A stretch of 64,000 nucleotides of DNA from Anaeramoeba flamelloides (lineage: Eukaryota > Metamonada > Anaeramoebidae): the NCBI GenBank assembly GCA_027625915.1, contig JANTQA010000004.1, forward strand, positions 1 through 64,000, written 5' to 3'. Position numbers and translations under genes: made by a program. The first letter of the stretch is position 1. Each line of letters begins with the position of its first letter. Shown piece by piece: positions 11,840 to 21,104 of the stretch. The notes under the pieces were generated by a model. That model was given only the letters and a program-made list of their open reading frames with translations. It searched no databases and was not told the origin of the DNA.

Positions 11840-12431
11840 AAACTTTCTCAAAACCACCTGGAATTTACCTCCAAAAATAGGTTTGAATTTTCTAATCTAT
11901 TGAATTCTAAATTAGACATTATATCTAAATAACAAGAAGAAGTTGAATAAACATGGGGTTCTATTTTAAACCCATGTTTTTTTGTTTTGAACAAAAGGGT
12001 TTTTGGATCACTAGTATTATATATTTTTTTAAAAACAAGATTAAAAGTACTTTTAGTATATTTTATAAATAAGAGATTTATTGAAAATAAAAAGTTATTT
12101 AATGAAAAGTTTTTATTTTAAAATGTGGAAAAAATCTGAAAATGTTTAAAATAAATAAATAACAAATAGGATTAAGAAGTTTTAAATTTTGATATAAAGT
12201 ATTGAAAAAAAGATACCCAATATGAAAATAATCCAGGGCATAGTTTTTAATTGTGAATATTAGGAAAATTAATTTGTTATTAAGCAATAATTTTCTTTTA
12301 TTATCAATTAATCCATTAAAAATAAGTATTAATAAAATATTAGAATTTTCATTACATAAATTATACTTGTTCAAAACCAGATTCATTTCAATTAAAAACA
12401 CCAAATAAAAATTAGGTTTTCTCAAATTCAT
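11840..12431 (-). repeat. Diverged repeat family R2, copy 1, with a possible old coding frame
   Basis: Matches 51030-51694 in order. Both have GAATTCTAAATTAGA/GAATTTTAAATTAGA, a GGGTTTTTGGATC/GGGTTTTTAGAATC block, then AAGATTAAAA and ATTTATTGAAA. The minus frame 12431-12099 (110 codons, real ATG) lines up loosely with the minus frame at 51694-51449 around LCNENSN/TCNSINQ. Neither protein is recognised. An abundant, degenerate gene family or transposon 3' end are both possible. Confidence 0.4.
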
Positions 12432-12848
12432 TGTAAACCTCTATAATCCTCTATTTGATTTCATAATAAATAGATCTACAGTGTTTATCAAACAAACCAA
12501 TGAATATTCGACAAGTACTCTCATATTAAAGAATTGTAGGTAGGTTTCTGTATGTTTATTACCTAAGTTCAAAAATTATTGGTTAAGCTAAAAAAATGAA
12601 TTGAGTTTTAAATTCTCCTATTATTCACAATTAAAAACAATGTCAGAGGATTATTTTCAGGTCAGGGTATTTCTTTCAATATTATAATAAGTAACAAGTT
12701 CTTATTTTTAATAAGTATTTAATCTTTAAAAAACTAAATTTCTTATTCGCTTATCTAAATGAGAATTATCCAAAAGGATCAAAGACCAAAACTTTTCCTA
12801 TATTAGCAATCTCGATTGAGTCTTCTGAAGTTACACATCACTACACTA
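12432..12848. other. AT-rich spacer, nothing recognised
   Basis: No gene or RNA seen. Ends in a small CTACACTACACTACA repeat that runs into the next element. Confidence 0.5.
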
Positions 12849-13550
12849 CACTACAACGAAAATTTTTTCAAAAAAAAATCTCTAAATTTTGTATTTTTGA
12901 AATACACTCATATAATAAATATTATTATACATAACAATTTTCAATGAGGTTTACAACTTTAATAGATATTAATAGGAATTGAAAAAAAAATGAAATTTTT
13001 CAGTAATATTTTTTTCATTTTTAATTGTAAAATTTTTTGAATTTTTTAATTGACTTAGTAGAGAGATAATTTTCAAGTATTTTTTTAATAGTATAAAAGG
13101 AAACATATTTTTCAATTTGAAAATAGTACAAAATATTTCAATCAAAAGATATTGCTCAATTAAATTGAAAATCTGATTTTTTATCTGTTTTTGGAATATT
13201 TTTTATCATTTTATTTTTTTCCATGTTTGAGTTTTTATATACGTTCCCGGTTGTTTTCTGCAAATTTCTTTAACATATATTCTTTTTTCAATCTTAATGT
13301 TCAATCAAAAAATTAATTCATTTCAACTTTTTCCAATATAAAAATACCCTGAAAATAGGTGTTTTTTTCAAAAGTCGGTATTTTTGAAAAGGGGGGTATT
13401 CAGATTTTCATGAGTTTAATAGCTATCCCGTTTTTATTACATAAAATTATGATAACTTTGAAAAAATAATTTATAAAAGAAGTATAACTTAAATCCAAGG
13501 TATAGTTTTGGCTAACTTTAATTTTAGGTATTTAAATTTTCCTTGTAGTG
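12849..13550. mobile_element. 0.7-kb TIR element, tandem copy 1
   Basis: Begins CACTACAACGAAAATT and ends AATTTTCCTTGTAGTG, which are inverse of each other with one difference. The following 695 bp repeat the same sequence in the same orientation. Internal marks include AGTCGGTATTTTTGAAAAGG and TATACGTTCCCGG. No transposase; a non-autonomous element or a segmental tandem duplication of one. Confidence 0.75.
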
Positions 13551-14245
13551 TACAAGGAAAATTTTTTCAAAAAAAAATCTCTAAATTTTGTATTTTTGAA
13601 ATACACTCATATAATAAACATTATTATACATAACAATTTTCAATAAGGTTTACAACTTTAATAGATATTAATAGGAATTGAAAAAAAATGAAATTTTTCA
13701 GTAATATTTTTTTCATTTTTAATTGTAAAATTTTTGAATTTTTTAATTGACTTAGTAGAGAGATAATTTGCAAGTATTTTTTTAATGGTCTAAAAAAAAC
13801 ATATTTTTCAATTTGAAAATAGCCCAAAATATTCCAATCAAAAGATATCGCTAAATTAAATTGAATATCTGATTTTTTATCTGTTTTTGGAATATTTTTT
13901 ATCATTTTATTTTTTTCCATGTTTGAGTTTTTATATACGTTCCCGATTTTTTTCTGTAAATTACTTTAACATTTATTCGTTTTTCAATCTTAATGCTCAA
14001 TCAAAAATTAATTCATTTCAACTTTTTCCAATAAAAAAATACCCTGAAAATAGGTGTTTTTTTCAAAAGTCGGTATTTTTGAAAAGGGGGGTATTCAGAT
14101 TTTCATGAGTTTAAAAGCTATCCTTTTTTTATTACATAAAATTATGATAACTTTGAAAAAATAATTTATAAAAGAAGTATAACTGAAATCCAATTTATAG
14201 TTTAGGCTAACTTTAATTTTCGGTATTTAAATTTTCCTTGTAGTG
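13551..14245. mobile_element. 0.7-kb TIR element, tandem copy 2
   Basis: Same unit as 12849-13550, differing by scattered substitutions and a few homopolymer changes (over 90 percent identical by eye). Its left end is TACAAGGAAAATT directly against the right end of copy 1, so the CAC of the terminus is missing or shared. Frames at 13624-13920 (-) and 13887-14108 (+) lie inside it and have interrupted counterparts in copy 1, so I do not treat them as genes. Confidence 0.75.
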
Positions 14246-14804
14246 ATGTATATCAAAAAGGGTTTATCAAAGTTTTGTATTTGAGTAAGATATTGAGGAA
14301 TTAAAAAACAGAGTTTATTTCCAAAAAGAAATGTTCGGAAAATCAGGATCAATCAAGCAATACAAATCACCAACTAAATTTTAAATGATCTTATTTTTTC
14401 AGGTAAAATTATTGTTATTATGATTGAAAGAATTTTATATGGTTAATCTTATACTAAAATCCCAAAAAACCTAAAGAAAATAAAGAGAAGTATTAAAGGT
14501 TGATGTTATACACAAAAAAAAATGAATAAATGAAAAACTACTGGAATAGAAAAACCTTAAATTTAAATTTGATTGTAAAAGATCTCAAGAACGTAAGTTT
14601 CTTGAAATATAATAAATAAGTGATTGTTATTAAAATATTCCACCATAATAAATCAGAAAAGATATCTACGTTTAATTAGGATGATAGTCATGGGTAAACA
14701 AAGTATCATTAAGAAAAATAATCAGAATCAAAAAAACAAACACAAAGAAACAAAACAAAGAATCTAACGATCAAATAGCTGTAAAACCAAAATATACAAA
14801 ACCT
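14246..14804. other. Spacer upstream of LRR gene A
   Basis: No gene seen. AT-rich with short A runs; grades into the conserved leader that begins near 14805. Confidence 0.5.
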
Positions 14805-14984
14805 GTTTAGTTTTACTTCTCTGATGTTTCAATTTTCTGAATCTTTTTTTCATTTTTTCATCTTTATTCTCTGTTTTTTTCTTTTTTACAAAAAAAGAAA
14901 AAAAAAATATTAAAAATCAAAAAAGAAAAAAGAAAAAGTTTAAATTTGGTGTTTTTTTGAATTGTTTACTCAAACAAATCACGA
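14805..14984 (+). promoter_or_regulatory. Shared 5' leader of the LRR-ankyrin-BTB family, copy A
   Basis: Same order of blocks as before copies B, C and D. CATTTTTTC and TTTATTCTCT come first, then an A-rich tract with AAAAAGAAAAA. AAAAAGTTT and GGTGTTTTTTTGAATTGT follow, then the start codon. Probably promoter plus 5' UTR, kept because the duplicated unit includes it. Confidence 0.4.
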
Positions 14985-17429
14985 ATGAACCGAGAGAAAC
15001 AAAAATTTGAAAAGATTTTGCAAAGGCTAATCTTTAAGTTAAAATTAAATGACCAAACCTTCACCCAAATGGATCTTTCTGGGAAACGAATTTGGATGGA
15101 GAAAATCAAATCTATAAGCTCAGCCCTAATGACAAACCAAACAGTTACGCGATTGGTTCTAAGGAGGAATGGAATAGGAGACAAAGAAGTCCAAGCTTTA
15201 AGTTCAGTCCTCAAGGTAAACCAAACCCTTACGCGATTGCATCTTTCCAGGAACGAAATAGGAGCCGAGGGAGCCCAAGCTTTAAGTTCAGCCCTCAAGG
15301 TAAACCAAACCCTTACCCACTTGGTTCTTTTGAGGAATCAAATAGGAGACGAGGGAATGAAATACCTAACTGAAGTTCTCAAGGTAAACCAAACCCTTAC
15401 CCTATTGGATCTATCTAGGAATGAAATAGGAGCCGAGGGAATGAAATACCTAAGTTCGGCCCTCAAGGTAAACCAAACCCTTACCCACTTGGTTCTATCT
15501 AGGAATCAAATTAAATCTGAGGGAATCAAATATTTAAGTTCAGCCCTCAAGGCAAACCAAACCCTTATCCACTTGGATCTTTCTGAGAATCAAATTGGAA
15601 ACAAGGAAAAGAAAGCTCAAGAAAAAAATTTTCAAGAATTTATACAATCCTTCAAAATCAACAAATCTATTATCCAACTAAATCTTCTAGGAAATAAATT
15701 TGATCGAAAAGATCTACACCAAATTTCCAATTTAATAAAAAGAAATCTCAATTTCCAAAAAAAGTTAACCAAATCAGTCAAAGATGGAAATTTCCAATTA
15801 TTCCAAGAATTAATCCAAATTGACAAAATACCCTTAATATACCAACCTGAAGATTTAATAGATAACCCAAATCGTAAAAAAGAAGAAGACACAATTTTCC
15901 ATACAGCCATTTTCCATAATCAAATTGAAATTCTATTTCATTTATTATTTGCAAATAATGAAAAAACAGATCAAGAAATTATTTCAAAAAGAAATCTTTT
16001 ATTAAATATAAAAAATCAAAAAACAAAAAAAAAAGCAATTGATTTGTTAAATCCAAATGAAATTTTAATCCAAGATTTTCAAAATTATTATAAACAATTT
16101 ATTTCATCTTCATTATATTCATCATCTTCATCTTCATCATCATCATCATCTTCAACATCATTCTCAAACTTCAATAATAATAATGATAAATTATCCAATA
16201 ATTTCCCAAATAAATTAATTGCCGAAAAAGAAATAATCTTGATGAGAATTGGGAAAGAATGGAAAACAATTAAAAACCAATTCAAAAATGAATTAAATAA
16301 AAATCAAAAACAATTCTTTTTAAAATGGTTATATTATCCTATTTCGTTTAATTTCAAAGAAAAACAAATAATTCTGGAAATTTTCAAAATTTTAAATCTT
16401 TTCCAATTTGAAAACAAATGCAATATTTTTGATCTGAATTTAAAAACCAATCAAAAAATAATTAACAATAACATTGAAAAAAAAAAAAAACAAGATCAAA
16501 TAAAAGACAAAAAAAATACAACTCAAATGAGGAAATATTTATTTTCAAATGAAAAATTATTGAATGATTTCCAAAATTATATCAATAAATATGAAAATTG
16601 TGAAAAAAAAATTTTTCTAATCAACCTAAGAAAAGAAAATGAAAATGAAAATGAAAAAGGAAAGGAAAACGAAAATGATGATTTTAAAATCAAATCAATT
16701 CAAATTAATAAATTTATACTTTGTTTAAGATCCAATTTATTTCGAGATCTCATTTTTCAAACTTTTCCTTCACAATTAGAAAATGAAAAGGAAAAGGAAT
16801 TAAAAAGGGAAAAGGTAAAGGAAAAAGGAAAAGAAAAGGGAAAAAAAAAAAAAAGAAATCACCCAATCAATCAAGTTACTGATTATTTATCTTCAATTCC
16901 AGAATTTTATCCATTTTTCCTCTCAGAATTTTATAATTTAAATTTAAATTTTATCGCATCTACTTTTGATTTCAAAAACAAAAAAAGCTACAATATCAAA
17001 AATACCAGTAATATCAGCAATGACAGTAACAACAAAAACCAAAATAAAAACCTAAAAAGTAACAACAACAATAATCAAAAAAACCAAACTAATAACAATA
17101 ACAACCACAATCAGAACAATCAAAAAAATACTAATACTATTGATAATAACAAAAAGAATAATAATAATAAGCTTAAAATAAATAATATTAATAATAATCA
17201 GAAAAAATCAACAACAATAAAAAAAAAGACCTTTTATCAAAAATCAACAGATCAATCGACCTTAACAACTACCAAAGCCAAAACAATTTTAAAGAATTTT
17301 AATCACAATAATATTAATAATTTAATCAATTTCTTTTTAGAAAACGATATTTCTGGTTTCTATCAAACCAATTCACTCTTATTCATTTCTAATTTATTTA
17401 ATTTCTCTCAAAAATTATCAAAATTATAA
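14985..17429 (+). CDS. LRR-ankyrin-BTB-like protein, copy A (intact, 814 aa)
   Basis: One open frame from ATG (MNREKQKFEKILQRL) to TAA. Residues 20-250 are eight ribonuclease-inhibitor-type leucine-rich repeats of 28 aa (pattern VNQTLTxLxLSxNxIGxEG). Residues 255-370 look like ankyrin repeats (DTIFHTAIFHNQIEILFHLL; LLNIKNQKTKKKAIDLL). A Ser run follows, then a conserved block KEWKTIKNQFKNEL. A split BTB-like domain follows: LFSNEKLLNDFQNY near 518, KFILCLRSNLFRDL near 575 (compare the BTB HKxxLxxRSxxF motif), and VTDYLSSIPEFYPFF near 630 after a Lys/Glu/Gly insert. An Asn-rich linker leads to a conserved 50-residue tail. No signal peptide or membrane span, so probably cytosolic. BTB proteins with such repeats often serve as CUL3 adaptors; that role here is inference. 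It has about half the LRR units of its paralogues. Confidence 0.85.
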   Translation: MNREKQKFEKILQRLIFKLKLNDQTFTQMDLSGKRIWMEKIKSISSALMTNQTVTRLVLRRNGIGDKEVQALSSVLKVNQTLTRLHLSRNEIGAEGAQALSSALKVNQTLTHLVLLRNQIGDEGMKYLTEVLKVNQTLTLLDLSRNEIGAEGMKYLSSALKVNQTLTHLVLSRNQIKSEGIKYLSSALKANQTLIHLDLSENQIGNKEKKAQEKNFQEFIQSFKINKSIIQLNLLGNKFDRKDLHQISNLIKRNLNFQKKLTKSVKDGNFQLFQELIQIDKIPLIYQPEDLIDNPNRKKEEDTIFHTAIFHNQIEILFHLLFANNEKTDQEIISKRNLLLNIKNQKTKKKAIDLLNPNEILIQDFQNYYKQFISSSLYSSSSSSSSSSSSTSFSNFNNNNDKLSNNFPNKLIAEKEIILMRIGKEWKTIKNQFKNELNKNQKQFFLKWLYYPISFNFKEKQIILEIFKILNLFQFENKCNIFDLNLKTNQKIINNNIEKKKKQDQIKDKKNTTQMRKYLFSNEKLLNDFQNYINKYENCEKKIFLINLRKENENENEKGKENENDDFKIKSIQINKFILCLRSNLFRDLIFQTFPSQLENEKEKELKREKVKEKGKEKGKKKKRNHPINQVTDYLSSIPEFYPFFLSEFYNLNLNFIASTFDFKNKKSYNIKNTSNISNDSNNKNQNKNLKSNNNNNQKNQTNNNNNHNQNNQKNTNTIDNNKKNNNNKLKINNINNNQKKSTTIKKKTFYQKSTDQSTLTTTKAKTILKNFNHNNINNLINFFLENDISGFYQTNSLLFISNLFNFSQKLSKL

Positions 17430-18703
17430 AAAAATGAATTTGGGAAGAAAAGAAAAACAAAGAAACAAAAGAAAAGAAGAAATAATGATGGTACTTATAT
17501 GAACCATGATTTCATTTTCTTTTCTTAGTTTAGAATTAAGATTCCTTCTATATTATTATATATAACATGGAGGTTTAATTAGTTTACGATTGTATTTTTA
17601 CCTACACTATATAGATTAATTTCTTTTTATTTTTTCTTTATTTTTTTGATTTAATTTCTTTTTTTTTTTTTTATTAATCTTACCTTAGGTTTATATATAT
17701 ATATATATTCTTTCTTACTTTAAAGTTTTTTCAATCAATTAAATAAATTAATTTTTTTTTTCTTTATTACTTTTCTTTATAAAATTCGATTTTAGATCTT
17801 TTCTTATTATAAATTGAAAAATTCCTATTTTCACATAATCACAGAAAAAACAGAAATCACAGAAACTTTTGGTGAAACCACAGAAATCTTATAAATTAAC
17901 ATAATCACAGAAATCACAGAAATCAGAAATATAAAATTTTCTCTTATGAAAAAATAAAAATCAAATTTTCTATTTCATAAAGATCTTTTATGAATAGAAA
18001 ACCAATCACTACGTTTCAGAAAACATTCACAATAGGGTTGAAAAGATTTTATTTTCATTTTTTTAAAAAAAAATAAATTATTTTTTATTTTTAATTTTTT
18101 GAACAAATAATAATAATTACTTTTTAAATATAAAATATTTGAATTAGATTAAAATTAATTTAATATTATATATTTATTATTATTTTATCACTATATTTTC
18201 CTATTTATCACGATATTTTAACAATTATCAAGATTTTATTGATTAATACAATTTTTATTAATATCTTGATTTTATTGGGTATTGCAATTTTAAGGAATAT
18301 TGTGATTTTTTAAAATTTATTGAGAAATAAAAAAGTTCACATCAAATCCTCCAATATATCAATATTTGATTATAAAACATATTTTTTCAAAATTAATTTA
18401 AATTTTCATCTTCTTAAAAAGTTATTTTCTTATAATTTCCATTATATTAAATTATTTTAATTTTTTTCTTTTGAATTTTTTATATTTTTCTTTTTTCTGA
18501 TCTTTAAAAATGTTGATAATTTAAAACAATAAATTAAATAATAAAAACAAATAAAAAGAGTTTCAGAAAAAAAAAAAAAAGAACCCTGGAATATAGATAA
18601 GGACTTTTCACTTAATGAAATATTTTTATTTTTTAGAAAGATTTTCTTCTTTATAAATATCAACTAAAATCCCTTCAACAGAGGTTGAAACAATATTTTT
18701 CTA
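17430..18703. other. 3' flank of copy A and AT-rich spacer
   Basis: The first 200 bases match the 3' flanks of copies B and D (CATGATTTCATTTTCTTTTC; TTTAGAATTAAGATTCCTTC; TATTATTATATATA). Interrupted ATCACAGAA units lie at 17833-17930. The rest is AT-rich without a gene. Confidence 0.6.
17833..17930. repeat. Degenerate AAATCACAG minisatellite downstream of copy A
   Basis: Scattered ATCACAGAA units (about five) separated by diverged sequence. The same 9-bp motif forms clean arrays at the matching place behind copies B and D. Confidence 0.6.
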
Positions 18704-19060
18704 TTTTCTTGAGTTTTTTTTTCATAAAAATCAATTTATAAAAGAAAGTAATTATTTCAGATATGTTTTGAGGTGCATAATAATACTCTAATTAAGCACA
18801 AGTATTCTGTAAGAGTTTCATTAGATCTAATTAAAGAATAACTCTGCCTCAGGGTTTTTTTCAAATTTCAGTTTTATTATTATTTGGGAAATCTATTTTG
18901 TCCTTAGATATAATTATTCTTTAATTAAATCTAGAGTGATTCTTTCAGAATACCTCTTCTTAATTAGAGTATTATTACACACCTCAAAACAAATATGAAA
19001 TAATTATTTTCTTTTAAAAATCGTTTTATATCAAAAAAAAAAAAAAAAAACTCAAGAAAT
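18704..19060. repeat. Foldback element, 0.36 kb
   Basis: The left arm (about 18704-18836) pairs with the right arm (about 18905-19060). Shared segments are TTTTCTTGAGTTTTTTT, TAATTATTTCA, GTTTTGAGGTG, TAATAATACTCTAATTAAG and CTAATTAAAGAATA. The loop is about 70 bp. No ORF. Confidence 0.75.
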
Positions 19061-19075
19061 ACAAGGTTCATATTA

Positions 19076-19269
19076 CAACTTGTATACTTTTAAGGAAGAA
19101 ATTTTAAACAAACTTTAAGTTATACACAAAAAAAATTAAATACAAATTTTTCAGAAATTTTTTTTCAATTTTTTTTTTTTTAGAATCTTAATTTTTGAGT
19201 ATTAATTAGGAATTTATTCTGAGTCTTAATTTTTGTTTAAATTTTGTGTAATAACAGTTGAACTGATTG
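19076..19269. mobile_element. Old, diverged member of the TA-flanked MITE family
   Basis: 194 bp between TA dinucleotides. The left end CAACTTGTATACTTTTAAGG and right end GAACTGATTG echo CAGTCAGTTTCACTTTTAAGG and GAAACTGACTG of the young copies. The middle keeps the same layout (CACAAA, T-rich centre, AGAATCTTAATTTTTGAG). Divergence is high, so it is probably much older than the other seven. Confidence 0.45.
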
Positions 19270-19952
19270 TATATAGATTAGGAGGTTTTTGATAATAAAA
19301 AAAAATATAAGTATAAATTCAATCAATGATAAAATCAATTTTCGAAAAAAATTAACTAATTTAAAACTCCAAGAATAGGATTTGAGTAACTTATTTTTTT
19401 TCATTTTTCCAATTGAGAAATTAATTCTTTTTATTGAGAAAGGGTCAAGTTAATAATTTTTTTAGACTCTTATAAAAAAAAAGATAAAAAAAAAATTAGA
19501 AAAAGATCTTTTAATATACAATAAGGAGTTTGATTCAAGACGAGACTTACCTTTGGATAATGTAAACTAGATTCAAAAAATTTTAACTCACACAAAACAA
19601 TAAATTGCAAAAAAAACCCTATTCTTTTATATTCAAGAACAACTAATTATTACACCATAATAATCATTTACTTCTTAATGGGGTCAATGATATTAAAGAC
19701 TGATAATTTGTAAATTATGAAAAATAAAATCCAAATTTAAAAAAAGGTAAATCACAATTTTTGAAAAGTGCATTACGGATTGTTTATTACTGAACTTTAA
19801 CTGAAAGAAGGTTAACAATAAGATTTTTATAATCGTCAATTTACACATTTAAAAGAGACACCATAGTATCAATTTTTTTAGTCTCTTTTGGCATTTCTTA
19901 AGATACTCAGAAAATTGATACTCTTTTCTTAAATATAAAAAGAAAAAGAGAA

Positions 19953-19996
<44 letters not shown>

Positions 19997-20949
19997 AAAA
20001 TGAATGAAAAAGAAAAGAAAAAAAAAGAAAAATAGAAAAAGAAAAATAAAAATTTGTAACAAGCAAAACAAAATTTTGAGAAGCAAAAAAAAAATTGAAG
20101 AAATTAGAAAAAATGATCAGAGTACACATTTTGATTCCATATTTCGAATCTTTAGAATCACACAAATTTAATAATTTGGAATCAAATTTTAATAATAATT
20201 CCAATGGAATCAGTTTTTGGCAATTTGTCCCACTTATTTAGGTTAATTTGAGAAGAAATTTGAAAAAAAAAATAAAAATGATTTTTAAATTGGATTCTTT
20301 GGTATCAAAAATGGAATTTTCTATTTGTTACTAGAACACTATTAAAAAAAAATAAGACTTTTTTGATTCCATTTCAATATAAAAAAATTTTTCTCACCAG
20401 CTACAAAGGTAAAATTATCATATTTAAGAAAGAGGTGCTTAAAAATAAAATCTTTAGAAACATAAAAACAGGATATTTATTTTTTTCGAACAAACAATTA
20501 TATTTAAATAATTTTTTAAAAAATCTATTTATTATTTATTAAATTGGGTAAAATATGTGTTTTGTATAAAAAAACAAATTTAAATGGGAAATAAGCCAAA
20601 TTTAATTCTTGAAATAAAAAAAGAATTATTTGATTCCTTGGAATAAAAAAACAAAATTATTTTTGGTTTTTTTAAAACAAACCAAAATGTGAAGAAATTC
20701 TGATCCAAAAATTGAAAAATTTTTTTGATAAGAAAATTTTTTAAAACCTCTCAAAACCACTTCTAATAACATTAAAAAGTGAGTCATTATTTTTGAAAAA
20801 TAGTTTGGTTTTAAAAAAAAAAAAAAACTTATTTCAATTGAAGTACCTAAAAAAAAGATAAATAAGTTTTAACATTTTAGATTTATTTTAAATCAAAAAG
20901 GGTAATACAAAAGAATCTGAATATCAAAAGAACTCTAAAACCTCAAACA
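19270..20949. other. AT-rich stretch, nothing recognised
   Basis: A 39-base A run (near 19955-19993) and several repeated GGAATC/GATTCC words, but no gene or RNA that I can support. A 69-codon minus frame at 20204-19995 is Phe/Ser-rich noise next to the A run. Confidence 0.55.
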
Positions 20950-21104
20950 AACAAAATCTTTTTAGTTTTTCATTTTTTCGACTTTACATTCTCTATTTTT
21001 TTTTTGAAAAAAATGAACAAGAAAAATAAAAAAAAACAGAAAAAAAAAAGAAAAAAGTTTTATTTATTGTTTTTTTTGAAATATCTACTTGAACTAAATT
21101 ATTA
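20950..21104 (+). promoter_or_regulatory. Shared 5' leader of the LRR-ankyrin-BTB family, copy B
   Basis: AATCTTTTTAGTTTTTCATT, an A-rich tract, AAAAAGTTTTATTTATTG, TTTTTTTTGAA, then ATTATTAATGAGCC at the start. The same opening words precede copy C (37793) and copy D. Confidence 0.4.
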
